Below, in pieces: positions 1-4,740 of a stretch of DNA of 5,009 bases. The notes under the pieces were generated by a model. It was not told where the DNA came from. It saw only the letters and a list, made by a program, of their open reading frames with translations, and did not search any database. Positions within the stretch are counted from its first letter, which is position 1. Every line of letters starts with the position of its first letter. The stretch comes from Candidatus Omnitrophota bacterium. GTDB lineage: Bacteria > Omnitrophota > Gorgyraeia > Duberdicusellales > 4484-171. The stretch covers positions 1 to 5,009 of the forward strand of contig DAOVKQ010000070.1 of assembly GCA_030631705.1 (NCBI GenBank). The letters run 5' to 3'. A program made the position numbers and the translations under genes.

Positions 1-254
1 ACCTTACCGTCCAATCGACCATGGAGCCTAACCGAATCATCCAGAAGTCTCTTTACTTCAGTAGCCATACTGCCATAATAGGTCGGCGAGCCGATTATGA
101 TGCCGTCAGCATTTTTGAAGTCCTCGGGTTTAGTATTCCGAACTTTTTTAAGATTTACTTCAGCTCCTTGCTTCTTAACATGTTCGGCAATGAGCTTTGC
201 CATCTCTTCTGTATTGCCGGTTTTTGAATAATAACTAACTAACACTTTTGCCAT
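1..254 (-). CDS. Flavodoxin-like / NAD(P)H-dependent FMN reductase family protein, N-terminal part (cut by window edge)
   Basis: Reading from the ATG at 254, the 84 visible codons give a protein that opens MAKVLVSYYSKTGNTEEMAK. This is the first beta strand and phosphate-binding loop of flavodoxins, with the pattern S-x-T-G-N-T at residues 10-15 that holds the FMN phosphate. About 55 residues in comes IIIGSPTYYGSMATEVKRLLD, the G-S-P-T-Y-Y-G loop that packs on the isoalloxazine ring in flavodoxins and WrbA-like quinone reductases. A strong AGGAGG lies at 260-265, six bases before the start. The methyltransferase gene upstream ends 24 bp away, so the two are likely cotranscribed. The family carries electrons through bound FMN in the cytoplasm. 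The C-terminal part lies beyond position 1, so a simple flavodoxin cannot be told from a WrbA-type or iron-sulfur flavoprotein. The family is well supported; the exact role is not. Confidence 0.9.
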   Translation of the reverse strand, partial: MAKVLVSYYSKTGNTEEMAKLIAEHVKKQGAEVNLKKVRNTKPEDFKNADGIIIGSPTYYGSMATEVKRLLDDSVRLHGRLDGK

Positions 255-278
255 GTGAACCTCCTCTTGATTTCTCTT

Positions 279-908
279 TTAAGACTTTTGGGCGCTTATC
301 ACAACAAAACTGCCTTTACCAAAACCTTTTTTTGGTTTCTCTACCGAATCTATATCGCCGGGCAACCTGAATAGGGTCTGATAAAAGGAGAACTTAGTAA
401 ACCCCGCCCTATCAAGCAAATTCACTACCTCTTTGACTGTGAAAAAGTCTGCCTGTTTATAAAAAACATTCTTTGCCTTCTTCTTGCCTTGGTAGACCTT
501 ACCTAAAAGACTGTTTTTATCTATTATTCCGATAACAATTTTTGCGTTCCTTTTTAAAACTCTTCCGGCTTCTCTTAAAACTTTCAGCGGATCCTTGAGG
601 AAACATATCGTAATAATGATAGCTACATAATCAAAAGTGGCATCTTTAAACGGTAAATGTTCGCCGCTCGCCACCTTTGCATCCACACCTCTCTGCCTGG
701 CTATCTTAATCATATTCTTTGACGGGTCAATGCCAACCTCGATGCCCAGCGGCGCGGCGAACCTCCCTGTGCCAACGCCAATCTCCAGACCCCTGCCTTT
801 TTTGGGCAAAAGCTTCTTTATTGCCTCAAGTTCTGACAAATAGGCGAACTTATTCAGGTTATACCAATTGTCGTATTTTATATAGTAACGGTCAAATATA
901 TCTTTCAT
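279..908 (-). CDS. Class I SAM-dependent methyltransferase (Methyltransf_11-like), 209 aa
   Basis: The protein has the Rossmann-type SAM fold signature. Motif I is GLEIGVGTGRF (residues 40-50). An acidic residue ends strand 2 in VGIDPS (D61) and would hold the ribose hydroxyls. GEHLPFKDATFDYV (82-95) covers motif II/III, and LREAGRVLKRNAKIVIGIID (111-130) is the usual post-motif helix and strand. The N-terminus FDRYYIKYDNWY is a common opening in small methyltransferases of this group. The substrate cannot be read from the sequence. The ATG at 908 is the only possible start, because an in-frame TAA sits two codons upstream. It has no recognisable Shine-Dalgarno sequence, only an A/T-rich leader, unlike the flavodoxin gene that follows. 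It lies 25 bp after the small ORF that follows deformylase and 24 bp before the flavodoxin gene, so it is probably a member of the same operon. Confidence 0.9.
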   Translation of the reverse strand: MKDIFDRYYIKYDNWYNLNKFAYLSELEAIKKLLPKKGRGLEIGVGTGRFAAPLGIEVGIDPSKNMIKIARQRGVDAKVASGEHLPFKDATFDYVAIIITICFLKDPLKVLREAGRVLKRNAKIVIGIIDKNSLLGKVYQGKKKAKNVFYKQADFFTVKEVVNLLDRAGFTKFSFYQTLFRLPGDIDSVEKPKKGFGKGSFVVISAQKS

Positions 909-933
909 GTTTTAGTAAATTCTGTTTTAATTA

Positions 934-1062
934 TTATAAATCCAACTCTCCCCGCCAGCCGTCGTAAAATCTCTTTAGATGCTCATAAAATTCCCTGTCC
1001 ATTCTATTCTGCGCCACATCTTCTTTTCTGAAAGAATATCTATAACCGGCGCAGTATGCCAT
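934..1062 (-). CDS. Possible small protein of 42 aa between def and the methyltransferase gene
   Basis: The minus strand between the deformylase and methyltransferase genes is open from about 1101 to the TAA at 934-936. The first ATG in that frame, at 1062, gives MAYCAGYRYSFRKEDVAQNR followed by 22 more residues ending DGWRGELDL. The peptide is rich in charged and aromatic residues, as expected of a real helical protein rather than noise, and it fills the gap neatly: 20 bp after the def stop and 25 bp before the next start. I recognise no family. No Shine-Dalgarno sequence precedes the ATG, so translation would depend on coupling to def, or the true start is a non-ATG codon further upstream. 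It could also be the surviving 3' end of a decayed gene, or a tail formerly joined to the deformylase frame. Only conservation of the reading frame in relatives would settle this. Confidence 0.45.
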   Translation of the reverse strand: MAYCAGYRYSFRKEDVAQNRMDREFYEHLKRFYDGWRGELDL

Positions 1063-1082
1063 AAGAAACTCATTGGCATTAT

Positions 1083-1583
1083 TTATCTTCTTAAAGGTCT
1101 CTTAGCACTTTTTCTTCTCCTTATCTCTAGTTTAAATTTTTCCAATAAGCTCATATAATCAATAATCAATCTGCCGTTCAAATGGTCTATTTCATGCTGC
1201 AAAACTCTCGCCAGAAGTTCTTTTACCTTTAATTCTACGGCCTTTCCTTTTTCGTTTAGCCCAGTTACGATAACTTCATACGGCCTTTCTATTTCAACCG
1301 TGATGTCCGGGATACTTAAACATCCCTCCGCCATCTTACCTGCGCCTTTAACCCTAATTATTTTGGGATTAGCTAATTTTACAGCCCCCTCTCCTATATC
1401 GGCCACAATTAATCTTTCGGATATACCAACTTGCGGCGCTGCGAGGCCTATACCGCCGAAATGCTGCGTTATGAAAAGCATATCTTCAAAAAGTTTCGCC
1501 TCTCTTTCCGTAATCTTGCTTATCGGCTTACATTTCTTTCTTAATATTTTAGCGGGATATTTCCTGATTTCCAGCGGCGCCAT
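1083..1583 (-). CDS. def: Peptide deformylase
   Basis: This enzyme removes the formyl group from the initiator methionine of new proteins at the ribosome and is essential in most bacteria. All three diagnostic motifs are intact: GIGLAAPQ at residues 44-51, EGCLS at 86-90 and HEIDH at 130-134. By family knowledge, Cys88, His130 and His134 bind the catalytic metal (usually Fe2+), Gln51 stabilises the intermediate and Glu131 is the general base. The length of 166 aa is normal for bacterial type I enzymes, and the tail is strongly basic (RRRKSAKRPLRR). The ATG at 1583 follows AGGAG (1591-1595) with seven bases between. The stop of the DUF89 gene is only 15 bp upstream, so the two are cotranscribed. 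The formyltransferase gene fmt, a common partner of def, is not in this window. Def is sensitive to iron oxidation, which suits an anaerobe, although this is only consistent with that lifestyle. Confidence 0.97.
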   Translation of the reverse strand: MAPLEIRKYPAKILRKKCKPISKITEREAKLFEDMLFITQHFGGIGLAAPQVGISERLIVADIGEGAVKLANPKIIRVKGAGKMAEGCLSIPDITVEIERPYEVIVTGLNEKGKAVELKVKELLARVLQHEIDHLNGRLIIDYMSLLEKFKLEIRRRKSAKRPLRR

Positions 1584-1598
1584 TTAATATCTCCTATC

Positions 1599-2486
1599 TT
1601 AACAAAGTAAAATTACATCTCCTAATTTACATTTTACGTGCCTGACGACAACGGGGCACTTTGCCATAAATAAAAAGAAGACCGGCTTTTTGCTCGCTGC
1701 AATTTCTTCTGACAACGCCTCAAAGTTGCCCTGCCCCTTACTGATAACCATATCTGCATCTTTATATATTTTCAAAAACTTCCTTGAGCACAAGGAAAGT
1801 ACCGTCCCCGGAATATCCAGGCCGGTAGATACCACTTTTGCTACTTTGTTAATACCGCATTGGTATGCATCTTTAGCGAGCGCATCGTTAATTATAGGTT
1901 TTTCTTTAACCGCATAAATGATCTGCTTATCCCTGTAAGAGTTTTTTATCTCCTCTATCAAAACCCTGTCAAAAACCGTCTCTCCGGCATTATCTGCTAA
2001 ATAGAGAATAGTTCCGGCTTTTCTTAATACCCGTTTAAATTTTGGATAATTGAAAAATCTACTGCTTTCTTTTTTGATTGTTTTATGCTCTTTTTCTAAA
2101 ATCTTTTTTATTTCTTTATTCACATCTAAAGTATTTTTTACCCCATAGTCAATAATATTCCCCGCAATAGCTAATTCAACTGCCGTTAAGAGCCGATTGT
2201 GAGAACCGGATACCTTTTTCTTTAATTTATCGTAAATTCCCAACGCAAGCCTATTACTTTTATCTTTCACTTCCTTAAAAGGGTCTTTATTGCTGGTGAA
2301 CTTTCTAACCAATCCGTAAATAATTTTCCCCATCTCCGGCGGTGAGGAAGCAAGAGATAAAGAAGGCATAACCCCTGCTAATTCATTTAATATTCTTTTC
2401 TGCGTCTTTTTACCTGCCCCCGCAAATCTAGCGGCTTCAAGGGCCTGTTTAAAAAAACATGGGATGCAATCTAAATATGTCCTCAT
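1599..2486 (-). CDS. DUF89 / ARMT1-like metal-dependent phosphatase (AF1104-type, with N-terminal CxxC)
   Basis: The 295-aa protein opens MRTYLDCIPCFFKQALEAAR. The CxxC at residues 7-10 is the mark of the prokaryotic DUF89 subgroup typified by archaeal AF1104. Further family signatures follow in order: AIAGNIIDYG (106-115), LYLADNAGETVFDR (about 161-174, with the D-N-A-G-E metal-binding loop), KEKPIINDAL (194-203), KGQGNFEAL (250-258) and MAKCPVV (274-280). Family members are metal-dependent phosphatases thought to remove damaged or surplus phosphorylated metabolites; the substrate of this one is unknown. The frame stays open up to an ATG at 2507, but I chose the ATG at 2486 for two reasons. 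AGAGGA sits six bases before it, and it starts one base after the stop of the upstream methyltransferase, where the longer form would overlap that gene by 20 bases. With def 15 bp downstream, this is clearly an operon gene. Confidence 0.92.
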   Translation of the reverse strand: MRTYLDCIPCFFKQALEAARFAGAGKKTQKRILNELAGVMPSLSLASSPPEMGKIIYGLVRKFTSNKDPFKEVKDKSNRLALGIYDKLKKKVSGSHNRLLTAVELAIAGNIIDYGVKNTLDVNKEIKKILEKEHKTIKKESSRFFNYPKFKRVLRKAGTILYLADNAGETVFDRVLIEEIKNSYRDKQIIYAVKEKPIINDALAKDAYQCGINKVAKVVSTGLDIPGTVLSLCSRKFLKIYKDADMVISKGQGNFEALSEEIAASKKPVFFLFMAKCPVVVRHVKCKLGDVILLC

Positions 2487-2487
2487 T

Positions 2488-3117
2488 TTAAATCCTCTTT
2501 TCAGCAATCAAAACCCAATGATGTGCGTCATCGTAACTTTGTATTTTATATCCTAGCCTATGAAAATAAGAATATGTATAATCCTTTCTAATGCCGCAAT
2601 TTTCGTGCATGTTGCCTTCCTCTCTATGAACGGCCTCTACAATATCCATTCCTTTTTTATTAAAATCGGCCAAAACGGCTTTGCCGCCACCACATAACAC
2701 CCTGTTTATTTCCGAAAGAATCTCCTCTATTTCCGCTATATGATGAAATAGATTAATAACAACTATATTTTTAAAATCACCGTCTTTAAAAGTCAAGGAT
2801 TTTCCGTCCATTATATAAAATGTAACATTTGAAAGCACTTTTTCATAAGCGAGGTTCAAAGCGGCAATCTTAAGGCTTTCTTTATCCTTGTCTATCGAAA
2901 CAAATCTGTAACCCGTTTCCGCCAAGATCAATGTCGTATGCCCGTTTCCTGTGCCGATTTCGAGGATGTTGCCCTCTAAAGGAGATGCCTTTTCTAAAAT
3001 AAACTCCCTCGCTTTCGCAAAATCGAGGCCTCGTTTTTCATAAATAGAGGCCCTTTCGCTAAACCGGGCATGATTTTCTTCTACCTCTTTATCGGTTATT
3101 TGGGGGGCATATTCCAT
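2488..3117 (-). CDS. Class I SAM-dependent methyltransferase, 209 aa
   Basis: SAM-binding motif I is ILEIGTGNGH (residues 51-60), followed by SIDKD with the ribose-binding Asp76. MDGKSLTFKDGDFKNIVVINLFHHI (about 103-127) is the motif II region ending in the F-H-H-I seen in many UbiE/Methyltransf_25-like proteins. INRVLCGGGKAVLADF (137-152) is the post-motif helix and strand. The C-terminal third (residues 160-200) holds a His/Tyr/Cys-containing stretch that probably shapes the substrate pocket; the substrate is unknown. It shows no close similarity to the other methyltransferase in the window beyond the shared fold. The ATG at 3117 is the only start, since an in-frame TGA lies two codons upstream. 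It has a poor ribosome site (TTGAAAG directly before the ATG) and sits within the end of a short open frame that stops at 3089. Translation may therefore be coupled to that frame. The stop is one base from the DUF89 start. Confidence 0.9.
   Translation of the reverse strand: MEYAPQITDKEVEENHARFSERASIYEKRGLDFAKAREFILEKASPLEGNILEIGTGNGHTTLILAETGYRFVSIDKDKESLKIAALNLAYEKVLSNVTFYIMDGKSLTFKDGDFKNIVVINLFHHIAEIEEILSEINRVLCGGGKAVLADFNKKGMDIVEAVHREEGNMHENCGIRKDYTYSYFHRLGYKIQSYDDAHHWVLIAEKRI
2493..2498 (-). promoter_or_regulatory. Shine-Dalgarno sequence that decides the DUF89 start
   Basis: AGAGGA on the minus strand lies six bases before the ATG at 2486 and inside the last codons of the upstream methyltransferase gene. 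It supports the shorter start over the ATG at 2507 and fits terminating and reinitiating ribosomes at this junction. Confidence 0.7.
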
Positions 3118-3214
3118 CTTTCAACATAGACCAGATTTTACTGATTTCTTCTTTTGCTTTTCCGTCCCTGGCTATACCTATAGCTTTATTCGCTTCCCTT
3201 TCCCGGCATGCCAA
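3089..3214 (-). CDS. Possible short ORF bridging the NifX-like and methyltransferase genes, about 41 aa, weak start
   Basis: A frame different from both neighbours is open on the minus strand and ends at TAA 3089-3091. Its C-terminal part, outside the NifX gene, reads ANKAIGIARDGKAKEEISKI followed by WSMLKDGICPPNNR, which looks like a plausible amphipathic helix with a Cys-Pro tail. Possible starts are TTG codons at 3214 and further upstream at 3274, all inside the NifX-like gene and none with a good Shine-Dalgarno sequence. The frame overlaps the start of the methyltransferase by 29 bases, and that gene lacks a good ribosome site of its own. This is the main argument that the short frame is translated. 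It could equally be a degenerate gene end or chance. I recognise no family. Confidence 0.3.
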   Translation of the reverse strand: MACREREANKAIGIARDGKAKEEISKIWSMLKDGICPPNNR

Positions 3215-3596
3215 ACTTAGAGCCAACGCTGGGTCCGCCTGTCGGCTTAAGCCCGCCTTTTTTATATTTCTCAACAGCTTCTTTAATACTGCCGGATATA
3301 CCTGTATATATGTCTACCCCTGCAGCTTTAAGCGTCTGAAAAGCATTTGGGCCGACATTTCCCGTCAGAACTGCTTTAACCTTCTGCGTAGATACAAATT
3401 GACCCGATTGTATACCTGCTCCGCCCATTGCATCAATACTCGGATTCTGAATCGCCTCAAATTTGAGCGTATCTGTATCTACAATTATAAAATATGGACA
3501 CCTTCCAAAGCGAGGATCAACCTGTGAATCTAACGTATCCCCCTGTGATGTTATGCAAATCTTTCCGCCTGAGGCGGATTTCGCTTCACTACACAT
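3186..3596 (-). CDS. NifX/NifB-type dinitrogenase iron-molybdenum cofactor domain protein (Nitro_FeMo-Co family), 136 aa
   Basis: The core is one Nitro_FeMo-Co domain with an RNase H-like fold. It starts at KICITSQGDTLDSQVDPRFG (12-31) and runs into RCPYFIIVD (32-40), the D-x-R-F-G-R-C-P-Y-F pattern typical of the family. NPSIDAMGGAGIQSGQF (51-67), VKAVLTGNVGPNAFQTLKAA (73-92) and TGISGSIKEAVEKY (98-111) follow. The protein ends with a Gly/Lys-rich tail (GGPSVGSKFGMPGKGSE), common in stand-alone members. Such proteins bind metal-sulfur clusters, and most have no link to nitrogen fixation; nothing here indicates a nitrogenase. The frame is open to an ATG at 3623, but I chose the ATG at 3596 because an extended GGGGGTGAG site (3600-3608) lies just before it, and the longer start would fall inside a palindromic element. 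It is a paralogue of the gene immediately upstream at 3749-4141. Its leader carries a 101-bp palindrome. Confidence 0.92.
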   Translation of the reverse strand: MCSEAKSASGGKICITSQGDTLDSQVDPRFGRCPYFIIVDTDTLKFEAIQNPSIDAMGGAGIQSGQFVSTQKVKAVLTGNVGPNAFQTLKAAGVDIYTGISGSIKEAVEKYKKGGLKPTGGPSVGSKFGMPGKGSE

Positions 3597-3599
3597 ATT

Positions 3600-3609
3600 C
3601 TCACCCCCT
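3600..3609 (-). promoter_or_regulatory. Shine-Dalgarno sequence deciding the start of the 3596 NifX-like gene
   Basis: AGGGGGTGAG on the minus strand is close to the ideal AGGAGGTGA and ends three bases before the ATG at 3596. It begins directly beside the palindrome at 3611-3711, so pairing in that stem could expose or hide it. It supports the start at 3596 over the in-frame ATG at 3623. Confidence 0.75.
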
Positions 3610-3610
3610 T

Positions 3611-3711
3611 TAAATGAGACCACAACTTACGGCCTCCGGTTCTACTCTCCGAGTCTACGACTCGTAGAGTCGGAGACGAGCCGTAGGCCGTAAGTTGTAT
3701 GGTCGAATTTA
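3611..3711. repeat. Copy A of the cassette palindrome: 101-bp nearly perfect inverted repeat
   Basis: On the plus strand the element runs from TAAATGAGACC (3611-3621) to GGTCGAATTTA (3701-3711). Both halves match along almost their whole length, about 50 bases each, with few mismatches and a two-base bulge near the ends. The centre, TCTACGA-C-TCGTAGA (3654-3668), is a perfect 7-1-7 palindrome, so the loop is almost absent. Within the outer arms TGAG faces CGAA, leaving a small two-by-two internal loop. The stretch 3611-3632 is identical to 4751-4772 in copy C. As RNA it would form a very long hairpin in the leader of the 3596 NifX-like gene, ending directly before its ribosome site. No T-run follows, so it is not a typical intrinsic terminator. 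Confidence 0.9.
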
Positions 3712-3747
3712 TCCTGAGGAAGCGATAAATAAAAGCTTCCGAAGGAT
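3711..3747. repeat. Secondary hairpin adjoining copy A (REP-like)
   Basis: ATCCTGAGGAAGC (3711-3723) pairs with GCTTCCGAAGGAT (3735-3747) around an A/T-rich loop of 11 bases, with only two mismatches. The mismatch is again TGAG opposite CGAA, as in the large palindromes. The hairpin shares base 3711 with copy A and ends one base from the stop codon of the upstream NifX-like gene (3749). It has no trailing T-run in the direction of transcription. Confidence 0.8.
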
Positions 3748-3748
3748 C

Positions 3749-4141
3749 TCAATTTAATCTTTTATCAGGATGGTCGCATTGGGTTTTATCCAGGCCGTAC
3801 CCCTTACCTGAACCGGGTTTACATAAACTCTCGCCGCCTTCAAGGGTTCCATTAAGGATTTTCTCTATCGTTTCATCTATACTGCCGCTTATTCCTACCA
3901 CCATCTCAATCCCTTGTTCGGCAAAAAGAGCTGCAGCTTTTTGCCCCATACCGCCTGCAATAATGGCGTTGACTCCTTTTTCTTTTAGAAGTTCCGGCAA
4001 GAATCCAGGATGATGCCCCGGATTGCTGATAATTTCCTTCTTTATTAACTTATTATCCTTGATATCCACAATAGTAAAAGAAGGACAACGGCCAAAATGC
4101 GGTGATACAAAACCTCCATCCGTGGATATAGCTATTCGCAT
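3749..4141 (-). CDS. NifX/NifB-type dinitrogenase iron-molybdenum cofactor domain protein with Cys/His C-terminal tail, 130 aa
   Basis: The single Nitro_FeMo-Co domain starts MRIAISTDGGFVSPHFGRCP and continues SFTIVD, the same H/R-F-G-R-C-P-x-F signature as its paralogue downstream. NPGHHPGFLPELLKEKGVNA (40-59), IAGGMGQKAAALFAEQGIEM (61-80) and VVGISGSIDETIEKILNG (81-98) complete the domain. Unlike the paralogue it has two His in the NPGHHPG loop and a tail ESLCKPGSGKGYGLDKTQCD followed by HPDKR. This conserved C-terminal Cys...Cys-x-His pattern belongs to the subgroup usually found beside Mrp/NBP35-type ATPases and may add metal or cluster ligands. The ATG at 4141 follows AAGGAG (4147-4152) with five bases between. 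It is the middle gene of the cassette, with palindromic copy B in front and copy A behind. The role as a metal-cluster carrier or scaffold is inferred from the family. Confidence 0.93.
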   Translation of the reverse strand: MRIAISTDGGFVSPHFGRCPSFTIVDIKDNKLIKKEIISNPGHHPGFLPELLKEKGVNAIIAGGMGQKAAALFAEQGIEMVVGISGSIDETIEKILNGTLEGGESLCKPGSGKGYGLDKTQCDHPDKRLN

Positions 4142-4151
4142 ATTTTCTCCT

Positions 4152-4220
4152 TAAATGAGCAGATCCTTGACAGAGTAGTCACTCTGTCAAGGATAGGCCG
4201 ATAGGCCGTCTGCGAATTTA
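4152..4220. repeat. Copy B of the cassette palindrome: nested inverted repeat, 69 bp
   Basis: The outer arms TAAATGAGCAGA (4152-4163) and TCTGCGAATTTA (4209-4220) pair except for the TGAG/CGAA internal loop. Inside lies a perfect 14-bp hairpin, ATCCTTGACAGAGT (4163-4176) with ACTCTGTCAAGGAT (4181-4194), around the loop AGTC. Between the inner stem and the right arm is a short direct duplication of TAGGCCG (4194-4200 and 4202-4208). The ends match copies A and C while the interior differs from both. The element's base 4152 is also the first base of the AAGGAG ribosome site of the gene at 4141. Confidence 0.9.
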
Positions 4221-4238
4221 ACCCCAAAGTTTCGGGGT
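4221..4238. repeat. Secondary hairpin adjoining copy B
   Basis: ACCCCAAAG pairs with TTTCGGGGT around a minimal loop, with one mismatch, and starts directly after the right end of copy B. The GGGG at 4234-4237 could instead pair with CCCC at 4244-4247 across a six-base loop, so two folds compete in the leader RNA. No T-run follows. Confidence 0.6.
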
Positions 4239-4264
4239 AAGTTCCCCCGGCGTGGCAGGGTCAC

Positions 4265-4735
4265 TTATTTTTTCTGATCCTGGGCCTTCTGCACAGTGTT
4301 GATCTGGTCCTGAATATCTTTTAGCTGCTGCTTCAGAACTTCGGCCTGGTCTTTGAGTATACCCGTTTCTTCCTTGGGTGTCAAGTCCGGCGCATAAGCA
4401 CCATAAGCCGGATCGCCATAAGCACCATAAGCCGGATCGCCGTAAGCACCATAAGCCGGATCGCCGTAAGCGTAAGGATACGCTCCACCGCCAAAAGCCG
4501 GATAGCCATAAGCGCCCGGCGCCCAGCCACGGCCAAAACCCCAACCACGGCCTCCGCCCCAGCCACGGCCTCTGCCACGGCCACGGCCTCCGCCCCAGCC
4601 ACGGCCAAAACCAAACCAACCTCTACCCTGAATCGGGTTCATGTAACCGGGTACAGGATAACCGGCACAGTAACCGGCTGCGCGGCCTGTCATAGGTCCC
4701 AATCCAGCAGGGCCTGTTCTATCTCCGCCTGGCAT
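4265..4735 (-). CDS. DUF5320-like Gly/Arg/Trp-rich protein with GDPAYGAY repeats and C-terminal coiled coil, 156 aa
   Basis: The N-terminus MPGGDRTGPAGLGPMTGRAA plus GYC is the signature of DUF5320 proteins (M-P-x-x-D-x-T-G-P-x-G-x-G-P-M-T-G-R), small proteins of unknown function that usually neighbour NifX-family genes in anaerobes. Residues 37-71 are almost only Gly, Arg, Trp and Phe in RGRG and RGW patterns. Residues 91-114 are three exact copies of GDPAYGAY. Residues 118-151 (LTPKEETGILKDQAEVLKQQ onwards) form a heptad-like helix typical of the family's coiled-coil end. No membrane segment is visible. The frame is open to an ATG at 4765, but the ATG at 4735 is chosen because the perfect AGGAGGTGA (4741-4749) precedes it and it restores the family N-terminus. 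It is the first gene after the Fur-box palindrome. Function unknown; a structural or metal-binding partner of the NifX-like proteins is inferred from context only. Confidence 0.9.
   Translation of the reverse strand: MPGGDRTGPAGLGPMTGRAAGYCAGYPVPGYMNPIQGRGWFGFGRGWGGGRGRGRGRGWGGGRGWGFGRGWAPGAYGYPAFGGGAYPYAYGDPAYGAYGDPAYGAYGDPAYGAYAPDLTPKEETGILKDQAEVLKQQLKDIQDQINTVQKAQDQKK
4399..4470 (-). repeat. Three tandem 24-bp units inside the DUF5320-like gene
   Basis: Units at 4399-4422, 4423-4446 and 4447-4470 differ only at one base (CCATAAG versus CCGTAAG) and encode GDPAYGAY three times. Partial copies flank the array. Near identity at the DNA level, third codon positions included, suggests recent duplication by slippage, so copy number may vary between strains. 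Confidence 0.9.
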
Positions 4736-4740
4736 GTTAA

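Noticed and set aside
21..227. Plus-strand open frame of 68 aa at the left edge
   Set aside because: It is antisense to the flavodoxin-like gene, which has a clear FMN-binding loop and ribosome site.
933..938. Promoter for the 908 methyltransferase, with a perfect TATAAT on the minus strand
   Set aside because: The hexamer overlaps the stop of the small ORF and has no -35-like sequence at 16 to 19 bases upstream. The A/T-rich gap makes a chance match likely.
1300..1587. Plus-strand open frame of 95 aa
   Set aside because: It is entirely antisense to peptide deformylase, whose three catalytic motifs are intact.
3611..3747. Intrinsic transcription terminators at the palindromes
   Set aside because: None of the hairpins is followed by a T-run in the direction of transcription, and coding continues closely after each.
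3186..4141. Evidence of nitrogen fixation from NifX-family genes
   Set aside because: Stand-alone Nitro_FeMo-Co proteins are widespread in organisms without nitrogenase, and no nif structural or assembly gene is present here.
4399..4470. CRISPR-like array
   Set aside because: The 24-bp units are contiguous with no spacers and encode an in-frame octapeptide repeat.
4218..4619. Minus-strand open frame of 133 aa rich in Trp, Leu and Arg overlapping the DUF5320-like gene
   Set aside because: It is a frame-shifted reading of the same low-complexity DNA. The DUF5320 frame has the family motif and a perfect Shine-Dalgarno sequence.
4378..4695. Plus-strand open frame of 105 aa rich in His, Lys and Pro
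   Set aside because: It is the antisense of the repetitive GDPAYGAY and RG-rich part of the DUF5320-like gene. Its repeats follow from that gene's repeats, and it lacks a ribosome site and a family signature.
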